Shown here: positions 41,699 to 50,703 of the stretch, one piece after another
Layout: every line of letters begins with the position of its first letter
Numbering within the stretch: the first letter of the stretch is position 1
Assembly (NCBI GenBank): GCA_009781495.1
Contig: WQYA01000004.1
Coordinates: 1-64,000, forward strand
DNA length: 64,000 bases
Source of the DNA: Cystobacterineae bacterium
GTDB lineage: Bacteria > Myxococcota > Myxococcia > Myxococcales > Myxococcaceae
Reading direction: 5' to 3'
Made by a program: the position numbers and the translations under genes
Notes under the pieces: generated by a model
What the model was told of the DNA's origin: nothing
Database searches by the model: none
Seen by the model: only the letters and a program-made list of their open reading frames with translations

Positions 41699-43126
41699 TC
41701 ATGCGGGTTTGTGGGTCTGTATGTCGTATTGCTGTAACTTGCGGTAGAGCGTCGTTCGGTCAAAACCCAAAATTTGCGCTGCACGCCGCTTGTTCCCGCC
41801 GACATATTCCAGCACCTTTAAAATATAGCGGCGCTCCACCTCATCCATGGGAAGCCAAGTGGCCGGCTCAGCAACATCTATGGTTTCGAGTTTGTCCTTG
41901 TGACGAATCCTCTCCGGAAAATCCTCCAGAGACAAAACCTCTCCCTGGCTGATGGCAATGGCGCGCTCAATGCAATTTTGCAGCTCGCGTATGTTGCCGG
42001 GCCATGGGTAGGCCAACAGACGCTCCATTACCTCGGGGCTGAATCCACGGACGGGTTTCTGGCCTTTGCGTTTTCCAAAACGCTCTACAAAATGCTGCGC
42101 AAGCAACAAAACGTCGTTGCCCCGCGCACGCAGCGGAGGCAATTCAATGGGAATCACATTGAGACGGTAATAGAGGTCTTCACGAAACTTCTTCGTCTTC
42201 ACCGCCTCCTCTAAATCCACATTGGTCGCCGCTACTATGCGCGTCTCAAAACCCACCTCACGGTTGCCCCCTACCGGACGTACCTTCCTCTCCTGCAACG
42301 CACGCAACAACTTGGGTTGCATGCTCAAAGGAAGCTCCCCCACTTCATCCAAAAACAAAGTCCCCTCATTCGCTTCGCGGAATACCCCCATCCTGTCGGA
42401 GTGCGCATCCGTAAACGCCCCCTTCACATGCCCAAATAACTCACTCTCCAACAAAGTCTCCGGCATCGCCCCACAGTTAATCGCAACAAAGGCCCCCTCC
42501 TTAAACTCACTTAAACGGTGCAATGCCCGCGCTACCAACTCCTTTCCTGTCCCACTCTCCCCCGTAATGAGAATGGAAGAGGACAACGCCGCCACACGCT
42601 CAATGAGACGAAACACTTCTCTCATGGCGGCGCCTTCACCAATCAACTCACCAAACCCCTGCGTCGACGCAATGGCTTTGCGCAAATGCGTCAACTCCTC
42701 GCGCATGCTGTAGTGCTGCACAGCCCTGTCCAACGTCAACGCCAAAGCATCAAACTCAAGCGGCTTGGTAATAAAGTCATAGGCGCCGGCTCGCACAGAA
42801 GAAATGGCCGTCTCTATGCTTCCATAGGCCGTAATAATAATCACCGGTAACCCGGGCCTTAGTTTGCCTATCTCCAAACATAAGTCGATGCCGGAGCTTT
42901 GGTTGAGGTTGAGGTCCGTCACCACCACGTCAAATTTCTTGTCGGCAGCCCCCATACGCTCAAGCGCCTGCTTGGCCGAAGAGCACCAGTCTACTTTGAA
43001 ATTGCGCGCCTTCAAATGCAGCCGAATCAGCTCGCCCAACGGCACATCATCATCCACCACCAAAACACGCCCGCGTGGACGCTTCGGCAAAGGCAAAACC
43101 GCTTCTGTTCCTGCGGGTTCTTTCAT
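41699..43126 (-). CDS. NtrC-type sigma-54 response regulator
   Basis: A 475-residue regulator. The receiver domain (residues 20-135) has the acidic pocket 'VVDDD' and phospho-acceptor D71 ('VVVTDLNLNQSSGIDL'). The AAA+ domain has Walker A GESGTGKE and Walker B 'GTLFLDEVGEL'. The sigma-54 contact loop reads GAFTDA rather than GAFTGA. A Fis-type helix-turn-helix ('NKRRAAQILGFDRTTLYRKL') ends the protein. It should activate sigma-54 promoters upon phosphorylation. No partner histidine kinase is adjacent; a Ser/Thr kinase gene is next upstream, 160 bases away. Confidence 0.96.
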   Translation of the reverse strand: MKEPAGTEAVLPLPKRPRGRVLVVDDDVPLGELIRLHLKARNFKVDWCSSAKQALERMGAADKKFDVVVTDLNLNQSSGIDLCLEIGKLRPGLPVIIITAYGSIETAISSVRAGAYDFITKPLEFDALALTLDRAVQHYSMREELTHLRKAIASTQGFGELIGEGAAMREVFRLIERVAALSSSILITGESGTGKELVARALHRLSEFKEGAFVAINCGAMPETLLESELFGHVKGAFTDAHSDRMGVFREANEGTLFLDEVGELPLSMQPKLLRALQERKVRPVGGNREVGFETRIVAATNVDLEEAVKTKKFREDLYYRLNVIPIELPPLRARGNDVLLLAQHFVERFGKRKGQKPVRGFSPEVMERLLAYPWPGNIRELQNCIERAIAISQGEVLSLEDFPERIRHKDKLETIDVAEPATWLPMDEVERRYILKVLEYVGGNKRRAAQILGFDRTTLYRKLQQYDIQTHKPA

Positions 43127-43286
43127 GAAACTCCCACTCCATTATAGCCAAGCTCCCCGGCCCGGGAAAGCCCCTCCTTCCCCTTCTCTTGCCGCTTCCC
43201 TTTTTCTCGGCCCCCCTCTCTCCACTTCTTTGTATGTGCGCACGCATGAGCACGTCTTCTTCTTTACACGGCATTGAGGGCTGCCT

Positions 43287-44591
43287 TCAAGCCTTCGCTG
43301 AAGGCTGTTTCCCGTGGCGGCGGAGAATACGCGCCACTTTGCGCGCAACGTCGGTAGGGTCCAAGGGCAGGGGAATATAGTCATGTATGCCAACGCCAAT
43401 GGAGGTGGTCATCAGCTCCAAATCATCTTCGGGCCCACAAAGCACAATGGGGGGGGCCTGCGGGGTTGCCAGCAACTTCTTGCAAACAGCCAAACCTTGC
43501 CGGCCGTCTTGCGCAAGCACCATCACCAATCCATAGCCAATGAGGTTGTCGCCTTGCTGAATGCGGACACTTTTGACAGCAGAAGCCCCAAGCGTTGTCA
43601 GCAAAGTGTCGCGCGAAGCTGCATCCATATTCAACTCCAACAGGGCAACCGGCGGCGCATCCGCATCGCTTAGCCAACACTCAGAAACGGGGCCTGGGAC
43701 GGGAGTCCTCGGTGGGCGAGCTGTTTTTAGCCCGCTTTCTTTATAGGCTCGAATCAACTCCTTGCGCATTTCATCTGCTGAAGAAAACCGCGCGCTCCTT
43801 TGTTTGGCAAGGGCACGCATGACAAAGGCTTCCATCGCTACCGGCACCTCCCGCTCAGGAAAAGCTTGACGCAAGGACATGGGCTCACGGTAGAGGTGCG
43901 CCGACAATGTCTCAATGCTGCCATCCGAAACAAAGGGAGGCTGTCCGGAAATTAACTCATATACCACACACCCTAGAGAATATAAATCACTGCGCGCATC
44001 CAAATCCACACCACGACATTGCTCAGGAGACATATAGGCAGCCGTGCCGTGTACATGCCCCTGCTGCGTCACACGCGGCTCATCCTCGTCGCGCAAAAAA
44101 GCAATGCCAAAATCCACCACCCTCACAAAATCTTCCCTGGACTCTGTCTTGTTTTCCTCCGTGTTGCAGAGCATAATGTTGGCCGGTTTCAAGTCTCTGT
44201 GAATAATGCCCAGTTTGTGAGCAGAAGAAAGCACATCCAAAATCTGCTCCGTCATGTTGACAATTCGAGGAAGCGACAAAAAACCTTGCACCGCCAATAC
44301 ATCCGTTAGCTCTATGCCATTAATAAACTCCATCGCAATATAAGGCATCCCCTGGTGAATACCAAAATCATAAATCCGTACGGCATGAGGGTTGTCCAGC
44401 TTCGCCAACACAATGGCTTCCCGGCGAAAACGCTCCATGGCGTTGTCTTTTTTTACCAAGTGGGCATGCAAAATCTTCAACGCCACCTTGCGCTTCAAAT
44501 GAAGGTGGGTGCCCTCATAGACAACACCCATGCCTCCCTTCGCAATGACACGTTCCACCCTAAACTTTCCTGAAATAACCTCTCCTATCAC
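43287..44591 (-). CDS. Hanks-type Ser/Thr protein kinase with receiver-like C-terminus
   Basis: A 434-residue soluble protein. The kinase domain spans residues 8-275: Gly loop 'IAKGGMGVVYEG', ATP-binding Lys in 'VALKIL', catalytic 'HRDLKPANIM', metal-binding 'VVDFGIAFL' and 'GTAAYMSPEQC'. Residues about 315-425 form an alpha/beta domain that looks like a receiver ('GYGLVMVLAQDGRQGLAVCK', 'PPIVLCGPEDDLELM', 'GIHDYIPLPLD'), with Asp in place near strand 3 but other pocket residues unclear. There is no membrane segment. It is divergent from the cyclase gene, with only 59 bases between them. Confidence 0.93.
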   Translation of the reverse strand: MIGEVISGKFRVERVIAKGGMGVVYEGTHLHLKRKVALKILHAHLVKKDNAMERFRREAIVLAKLDNPHAVRIYDFGIHQGMPYIAMEFINGIELTDVLAVQGFLSLPRIVNMTEQILDVLSSAHKLGIIHRDLKPANIMLCNTEENKTESREDFVRVVDFGIAFLRDEDEPRVTQQGHVHGTAAYMSPEQCRGVDLDARSDLYSLGCVVYELISGQPPFVSDGSIETLSAHLYREPMSLRQAFPEREVPVAMEAFVMRALAKQRSARFSSADEMRKELIRAYKESGLKTARPPRTPVPGPVSECWLSDADAPPVALLELNMDAASRDTLLTTLGASAVKSVRIQQGDNLIGYGLVMVLAQDGRQGLAVCKKLLATPQAPPIVLCGPEDDLELMTTSIGVGIHDYIPLPLDPTDVARKVARILRRHGKQPSAKA

Positions 44592-44650
44592 CCCCCTAGC
44601 TTATGTATGAAACCTTAGCAGAGACCAGTGAAAACGCCTAAGGAGCCCCC

Positions 44651-46438
44651 ATGTCTCAACTCAATAAGCTCATCCAAACTTTGTTTCCAAGGCTTTTTCA
44701 CCGCCTCGTCGCTCTTATTTTTCTCATTACCCTGCCGTTGGCGCTGGGCTTGGCCTGGGCAAATGCCACAGGCTTTTGGGACAGAATCAAACTCTATGTC
44801 TTCCGCTTGGACAGCGCCTTGTCAGAGCATGCAGCTTCTGAAGTCCTCCACCACCTTGAGCAAGCCCAAAGCCAACTTACCGCTATGGGCATCGCCTTGC
44901 TTGAAGGCGGCGAAACTTCGGATGAGGAGCGCCTCAACCTCGTCGGAAATGTTTTGGCCGAGTCCAAGTTGCTGGACTTCATCGCCGTCTATGGCCCCGA
45001 CATGCAACGCCGCCTCGTCGCCAAAGCCCTCGGCTCCATGGACCCGCTTACCCTCCCGGAAAACCTGTCGGAGTTCCGCTTCATTGAAAACAAGGCCGAA
45101 CGCCTCGGGCTTGGCAATATTGTGGCCGGGAGCAACGGCCCCATGCTGGAAATCGTCCTGAGGATTTCTGAGCCTACAGAAAACCAAGCCCGCGCCTGGC
45201 TCTATTCCCAAATGAACCTCAGTGTCTTTTGCAAACTCACCGCGGACTTGCAGGAAAAACTCCCCTTCCGCCCCAACTCGGTTTTTATCATCGACAACGA
45301 GGGACGCTTGCTTGCCCACCCCAATGCCCAACTCCTGGACAAAAAAGAAAACTTCTCCCCCGGCAACCTCTTCGAAACCCTCGGTGGGGTGGCCAGCATC
45401 GCCAACTATAAGGGGGCGGCCGAATTCGAAGAGGGGGGGGTATCCATGATGGGGGCCGTTCTGCCCATCGCCGAGCTCGGTTGGGGTGTGGTGGTAACCC
45501 ACCCCAGTGAGGATGCTTTTAGAGACCTTAAATCCGCCCTCACCTGGACTTTGCGCAGCCTTGTCGCCTGCCTCGCGCTGGCGCTGGTTGCCGGTATTTT
45601 TTTGGCCAGGCGCATCAGCAAGCCCTTGCAATCGCTGAATTTGTCCACACAACTTTTGGCCAAGCGCCAGTTTGAAAACGTCGAGCCCGCCCTCTGTGCG
45701 CGCTCGGACGAGTTTGGACAGCTTGCCAGGTCCTTCGAGCAGATGTTTCTAGAGCTCAAAGCTTATGAGCATCAGTTAATTCAGGAGACCCAAGTCCGTG
45801 CGGCGCTCTCGCGCTATCTGCCTGCCGACATTGTCGAAAACCTCATTCAAAACCCCGGCGCACTCAAACTGGGAGGGGAGCGGCGCTTTGTAACGGTATT
45901 ATTTTGCGACATTATTGGATTTACCTATATTTCGGAGGCCCTGCCCCCTGAAACCGTTGTCTCTTTGCTCAATGAACTTTTCAGTATAGCTACGGAGATT
46001 ATTCACAAACGTAAAGGAATTATTGACAAATTTATAGGAGATTGCATTATGGCCGTATGGGGTGTCCCGGAGTCTCGGCCGAACGATGCGGAGATGGCTC
46101 TGTTGGCAGCTGAAGATTTGCGGCGTTGGTTGGAGGTAGGCAACCGGCGGTGGCGTCAAAAATGGGGCGTGGAAATACAGCTGGCAATGGGAATGCACTC
46201 CGGGATGGCCGTGGCCGGTAACATTGGCAGTGAAAAACGTATGGACTATACCGTCATTGGAGACACCGTCAACATCGCAGCCCGTCTTGAAAACTCTGCC
46301 CAGGCAGGACAAATTTTGGTGAGCGAAGCCACACGCGCCCTCATTAAAGAAGACACTTCCCCCTCTTTCAAACGCGTCGGCGACAAAACCTTGCGCGGAA
46401 AGTCCATGACGACACTCGTCTATGAGGTGCTGGAATGA
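44651..46438 (+). CDS. membrane-bound class III adenylate/guanylate cyclase
   Basis: A 595-residue protein. TM1 (about 18-40), a periplasmic sensor region of about 250 residues (Cache-like, 'GWGVVVTHPSEDAF' near its end), TM2 (about 297-319), a HAMP domain ('RRISKPLQSLNLSTQLLAKR'), a linker and a C-terminal class III catalytic domain: metal sites in 'VLFCDIIGFT' and 'FIGDCIMAVWG', and 'MDYTVIGDTVNIAARLE'. The substrate-selecting positions (Lys in DKFIGD, Asp/Thr in the second segment) favour ATP. AAGGAG precedes the ATG. The stop overlaps the following gene (ATGA). An eight-base G run is at 45433-45440. Confidence 0.94.
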   Translation: MSQLNKLIQTLFPRLFHRLVALIFLITLPLALGLAWANATGFWDRIKLYVFRLDSALSEHAASEVLHHLEQAQSQLTAMGIALLEGGETSDEERLNLVGNVLAESKLLDFIAVYGPDMQRRLVAKALGSMDPLTLPENLSEFRFIENKAERLGLGNIVAGSNGPMLEIVLRISEPTENQARAWLYSQMNLSVFCKLTADLQEKLPFRPNSVFIIDNEGRLLAHPNAQLLDKKENFSPGNLFETLGGVASIANYKGAAEFEEGGVSMMGAVLPIAELGWGVVVTHPSEDAFRDLKSALTWTLRSLVACLALALVAGIFLARRISKPLQSLNLSTQLLAKRQFENVEPALCARSDEFGQLARSFEQMFLELKAYEHQLIQETQVRAALSRYLPADIVENLIQNPGALKLGGERRFVTVLFCDIIGFTYISEALPPETVVSLLNELFSIATEIIHKRKGIIDKFIGDCIMAVWGVPESRPNDAEMALLAAEDLRRWLEVGNRRWRQKWGVEIQLAMGMHSGMAVAGNIGSEKRMDYTVIGDTVNIAARLENSAQAGQILVSEATRALIKEDTSPSFKRVGDKTLRGKSMTTLVYEVLE

Positions 46439-48732
46439 GGCGTGTCGTTTTGCTCGGCCTCCTTTTGGGTTCTGCTGCATTCGCTCAACAGCCCAGCATT
46501 CCTGAAACCTATGTCGTTCAACCCGGCGACACCTGCATGGGCATCGCCAAAAAGTTTTTCGGCAGCGCTTCGGAATACCCGCGCCTCCATCTGTATAACG
46601 ATATGGGCCCCCTCCCCCATAACCATAAGCCAGGTTCCATTCTCCGCCTGCGTGCTGTTACACCAGAAGATGCCAAGGGGACGGCTTTGAAGTCCGATGC
46701 CCTCCTCACCATGTTGCGCGCTACGGTCAACATGCGCGGCGCTAAAATGCGCGAATGGAAATCGGCTGAGCGCAACCAGCCCTTGTTCCGCCTCGACGAG
46801 GTGCATACGCTTTCCAACGCCTCCGCGGACATCCTCTTTAGGGACCACTCCACCTTGCAAATGAAGCAAAATGCCCTCATTGTCATTTATGGCGGAAGCA
46901 GCTCCAAAGTCCGCTCCAAAAAAGCCGGCGGCGTCAAATTGCTGCAAGGAGAATTGGGCGTCTCCCTCGCGGACTTGCGCAAACCCCCCGCAGAAATTGT
47001 CACACCTTCCGTGGAAGTTTCTGTGCGCGCTACCCAGGCCATTGTCGAGGTGGACTCGGAGCAAACCAGCCGCATCAGCGTCCAACAAGGCGAAGCCAAA
47101 ATAACCGCTCAAGGCAAATCCGTGCGCCTGAAGTCCGGCCAGGGCATACGCGTTAAAAAAAATACCCCACCGGGGGCCCCTGCGCGACTCCCTTCCCCCC
47201 CTACTTGGGAAAATTCCCAAATGCATGAGCTCTACCTCGCCTGCGGCACCCAAAAAATCGCCTCCAACCTCCAGTGGAGACCCTCCCCTTTATCCGGTAA
47301 CCGCTACCGCGTTGAGGTGGCCCAGGACAGCCAATTCCAAGGCCCTGTACATGAAAAAATAACCGAACACCCGGAATTCCCCCTCTCCGAATTGCCGCCC
47401 GGTACGTTCTATGTGCGTATGCGCACCCTCAATAAAACAGGCCTCATCAGCCCCCCCTCACCAGCCAAACGCTTGGATATTTTGCAAATAAACGCTACGG
47501 ATGATTTTCCCTCGCAACCCCTTGAAACGGAAGACTCCATATCCAAAGTTCCCCTCAGCCTGGCGCTGAATTTGCCCGAAGACATCCAGGTTTTCGTCGA
47601 CGGAAAACCCGCTTCGCTGCCTCTGGCGTTTCAACAACCCGGCAACTACCTCCTCGAATTTAGAACCCTGGATGGACAACTGGCCATGCGTAGAGAGGTG
47701 GAGGCCATGCCACCCAAATCTACCCTGGACATCCACCCCACTCCGACAGGAGAGCCCGAATTGTGGCTGCGCTTCGAAACCCCTGTCCCCGAAGACGCCC
47801 AACTTCAGGCCCTGGGCCTGGGCCAAACCCAAGTCGGCCCCTTCATACGCCAGGACGCGCAGACTTTTAGGGCCGCTGTCTTTGGCCAAAACCCCCATGT
47901 CCATGTCCTGTGGGGGGACTACCCCCTGGGCAGCTTCCAGGAAGAGATGAAAACGCCTCCTCTACCCCCCTCCTCTGATGGGCTACCCCCCTCCCCCCAA
48001 CCCTCCGCTCGGGAAAAAACTTCCTTCCCTGAATATGCTCAGTCCACAGCCATCCTCCGCGAGCGTCGGCTGGGAAGCCTGGCTTTGCCCAGCACTTATC
48101 TCCCTCAACGCTTCCAGCTGAACACCGCCATGGACATGGACTTCGTCAAAGAAGCGGATACCCCCCTGCGCCTGGCCGCACGCGTGGATGCCCCTTTCCG
48201 GAAAGGCAGTGCTTTTGCAAACCTAACTCTTGTAAATTCCATAGGAAAAAATAAAACCTTCGCCTATCCAGAATTGGCCATCGGCACACAAATGCAGTTT
48301 CCCCTAACCCAACACCCCTCCGAGGGGTGGACAGCGGGGTTTGCGGTTGACCTTTCGGGCAACCTCAACATCTACCGCCTCAGCCAAGAAACGCTCTTGC
48401 GTTTGCGCGCCATGGGGACTTTCGGCTATCAAACGGGAGGGTTTTCTGTGTCCACAACTCAGGGTGTTGCAACAGAATACGCCAATTCCTTGCGTGCGGC
48501 TTGGATTGGTTCTATTTCGGCTTCATGGCGTATATGGCCAAAATTTCTCTTGGCCGCCCAATTGGACGGCCAGAAGACAACCAGCAGGGGCTTTGCCTCG
48601 GCTGCGGCAGTGGGCTTTCGTCTGCTGGTTGGACCTGTGGAGCTTGGGCTGGCGGGCCACGCAGGACTTACTGCAGAAGGAAGGAGCCAATGGGGGGATT
48701 ATGGTGCTAGTCTAAGTCTCGGCATTCGATAA
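46435..48732 (+). CDS. exported LysM and FecR-domain protein
   Basis: A 765-residue protein. The signal peptide is short (cleavage after 'AAFA'). Residues 25-72 are a LysM module ('YVVQPGDTCMGIAKKFFG'). Residues about 90-240 form a FecR-type domain ('LSNASADILFRDHSTLQMKQ', 'VSVRATQAIVEVDSEQ'). Later parts hold fibronectin-like and Pro-rich segments and a C-terminal series of strands consistent with a barrel. It is translationally coupled to the cyclase gene, so the two may form a surface sensing unit; LysM suggests binding to peptidoglycan. Confidence 0.85.
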   Translation: MRRVVLLGLLLGSAAFAQQPSIPETYVVQPGDTCMGIAKKFFGSASEYPRLHLYNDMGPLPHNHKPGSILRLRAVTPEDAKGTALKSDALLTMLRATVNMRGAKMREWKSAERNQPLFRLDEVHTLSNASADILFRDHSTLQMKQNALIVIYGGSSSKVRSKKAGGVKLLQGELGVSLADLRKPPAEIVTPSVEVSVRATQAIVEVDSEQTSRISVQQGEAKITAQGKSVRLKSGQGIRVKKNTPPGAPARLPSPPTWENSQMHELYLACGTQKIASNLQWRPSPLSGNRYRVEVAQDSQFQGPVHEKITEHPEFPLSELPPGTFYVRMRTLNKTGLISPPSPAKRLDILQINATDDFPSQPLETEDSISKVPLSLALNLPEDIQVFVDGKPASLPLAFQQPGNYLLEFRTLDGQLAMRREVEAMPPKSTLDIHPTPTGEPELWLRFETPVPEDAQLQALGLGQTQVGPFIRQDAQTFRAAVFGQNPHVHVLWGDYPLGSFQEEMKTPPLPPSSDGLPPSPQPSAREKTSFPEYAQSTAILRERRLGSLALPSTYLPQRFQLNTAMDMDFVKEADTPLRLAARVDAPFRKGSAFANLTLVNSIGKNKTFAYPELAIGTQMQFPLTQHPSEGWTAGFAVDLSGNLNIYRLSQETLLRLRAMGTFGYQTGGFSVSTTQGVATEYANSLRAAWIGSISASWRIWPKFLLAAQLDGQKTTSRGFASAAAVGFRLLVGPVELGLAGHAGLTAEGRSQWGDYGASLSLGIR

Positions 48733-48824
48733 GTTGAAACAATTCAGTATTGATTCCTTTTTTTACCTATGTTTCACTAAGGCATTTCCGGCCAGCAGCA
48801 AGGGACCGGCGACAAGGAGAACGC

Positions 48825-50603
48825 ATGAAGCACAAACGTTTGTTGTTATTGTTGGCTGGCTGTATAGGGCTTACGGCCTTTGGCCAGAGCCCTGTAAAGT
48901 CGTTTGAGCTCGAACAGCTGACGCTCAACCCTGGAGCTCGAAGCAACTTGCTGCTCAGCACGGGCGATTTGTTGCCGGAGCGCTCATTTAGGGTGAGCTT
49001 GGTTGGTCATTATCAAAGTCAGCCCTTGGCTGTTTATAATGAGAACGACGACAAGGTTGGCTATATCGTCGACGCACGCACCACAGGACATGTCACCATG
49101 GCCATTTCCGTGGCGAGATGGCTGGAAATCGGCGCTCAGGTGCCCTATGTCTTCAGCCAAACAGGAGACGCCGACCCGGGTAGGGACGGATCGATTCAAG
49201 CCGTAGGCAAAAAGGGCCTGGGCACTCCCTATTTCCAATTCCGCTTCGGGATTTTGTCGGAATATTATGGCGACGTCATCGACTTGGGCTTGCACTTGGG
49301 CGCCTCATTGCCCCTGGGCTCCGAGAAGGCGCTGACCAAAGACTTGGACTATGGCTTCAACCCCCGCATCGGTATTGGCCGCAGCTTGGGAGACTATTTC
49401 CGTTTGGGCGCAGAAGTGGGCGCTCTCTTCCGCACCAAGCAAGTGTTGACCGAGACAGCAATAGAGAGCGAAGTAGGCAACTATATGACGGCGGGCCTTG
49501 TCTTGTCCTCCACCAACGAAGGCCTGCGCTTTGAGTTGGGCGGTCGCGCTTTCATTCCACTCGTGGATGCGCCGCTGGCGGGCGAAGCCTTTGCCGGCCT
49601 GCGCTGGGGGCTCCCCAACAACGTTTTTGAAATCTTCGCTATGGGCGCCAAAGGCTTTGGCAAAAACCCGGGCACACCCAACTGGCGCGTCCTCGGCGGC
49701 ATTGCCGTGTCCACCCCAGGACTGCCTCCCTGCATTGAAGGCAAACCTTATGAGATAGCCAGTTGCCCTGATTTGGACAAAGACGGCGATGGCGTCAAAA
49801 ATGGTGTGGACCAATGCCCCGATGTGGCAGGACCGGCTGAAAACAACGGCTGCCCCGACACAGACGCCGATGGTGACGGTGTTGTGGATCGCCTCGACAA
49901 GTGCCCAGACGTGCCGGGCTTGCCTGAATATGACGGTTGCCCGCCGCCTGACACCGACGGCGACGGCATCCCCGACAACGAGGACGAATGCCCCTATGAG
50001 CCAGGGCCTGCTTCCAACAAGGGTTGCCCCATCAAAGACTCCGACGGCGATGGCATTCCTGACGACGAGGATGCTTGCCCCAACGAGCCAGGCATTCCTG
50101 AGTTGAAGGGCTGCCCCGACAAAGACACCGACGGTGACGGCATTCCTGACCGCTTCGACAGTTGTCCGTTCCAGCCAGGGCCTCCTGAAAACAACGGCTG
50201 CCCCAAGAAGAGCGCTATCACCATTACGAAAGAGCGACTCGTCATCAGCGACAAAGTCTATTTCAACACCGGCAAGGCCACCATTCAGAAGCGCTCCAAT
50301 GTCCTCCTGAATGACATTGCCCGCGTCATTAAGGAGCACCCGGAAATTCCGAAGGTGGTGATTGAAGGACATACCGACTCTACCGGAAAATATGAAACCA
50401 ACCTCAAACTCTCTGAGCGCCGCGCAGAAGCTGTCCGCACCTACCTCCTCAAGAAAGGCGTCGAGAAGGACCGCCTTGAGGCCAAGGGCTTCGGACCTGA
50501 CAGGCCCATCGAAAGCAACGACACCGCTGCTGGACGTGAGACCAACCGTCGCGTTGAATTCGTCATTGTCCAACCTGCCGACAAAGTCGAAACCGCTGAA
50601 TAA
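48825..50603 (+). CDS. OmpA-family protein with TSP3 calcium-binding repeats
   Basis: A 592-residue outer-membrane protein from the ATG at 48825 (MKHKRLLLLLAG), with AAGGAGA upstream; the longer ORF-track start is unlikely. After the signal peptide a barrel-like domain of about 290 residues is followed by five Asp-rich TSP3-type repeats ('DTDGDGIPDNEDECP') and a C-terminal OmpA peptidoglycan-binding domain ('VVIEGHTDSTG', 'LSERRAEAVRTYL', 'GRETNRRVEF'). It links the outer membrane to the cell wall. Its own terminator follows. Confidence 0.95.
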   Translation: MKHKRLLLLLAGCIGLTAFGQSPVKSFELEQLTLNPGARSNLLLSTGDLLPERSFRVSLVGHYQSQPLAVYNENDDKVGYIVDARTTGHVTMAISVARWLEIGAQVPYVFSQTGDADPGRDGSIQAVGKKGLGTPYFQFRFGILSEYYGDVIDLGLHLGASLPLGSEKALTKDLDYGFNPRIGIGRSLGDYFRLGAEVGALFRTKQVLTETAIESEVGNYMTAGLVLSSTNEGLRFELGGRAFIPLVDAPLAGEAFAGLRWGLPNNVFEIFAMGAKGFGKNPGTPNWRVLGGIAVSTPGLPPCIEGKPYEIASCPDLDKDGDGVKNGVDQCPDVAGPAENNGCPDTDADGDGVVDRLDKCPDVPGLPEYDGCPPPDTDGDGIPDNEDECPYEPGPASNKGCPIKDSDGDGIPDDEDACPNEPGIPELKGCPDKDTDGDGIPDRFDSCPFQPGPPENNGCPKKSAITITKERLVISDKVYFNTGKATIQKRSNVLLNDIARVIKEHPEIPKVVIEGHTDSTGKYETNLKLSERRAEAVRTYLLKKGVEKDRLEAKGFGPDRPIESNDTAAGRETNRRVEFVIVQPADKVETAE

Positions 50604-50635
50604 CAACGCCTAGGGCTTTTTTAGCCCGGCTTAGA

Positions 50636-50669
50636 AAGGCCGCCCAAACCTGGGCGGCCTTTTTTTTCT
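50636..50669 (+). terminator. intrinsic terminator after the OmpA/TSP3 gene
   Basis: AGGCCGCCCA-AACC-TGGGCGGCCT followed by TTTTTTT: a 10-bp GC-rich stem with an eight-base T run, 33 bases after the stop codon. Confidence 0.93.
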
Positions 50670-50703
50670 ATTTCTACCGTCGGCAGCACGTTAGACTTAG
50701 GCT

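Noticed and set aside
49305-50606. 433-residue minus-strand ORF opposite the OmpA/TSP3 gene
   Set aside because: Its repeats are only the antisense of the Asp-rich calcium-binding repeats.
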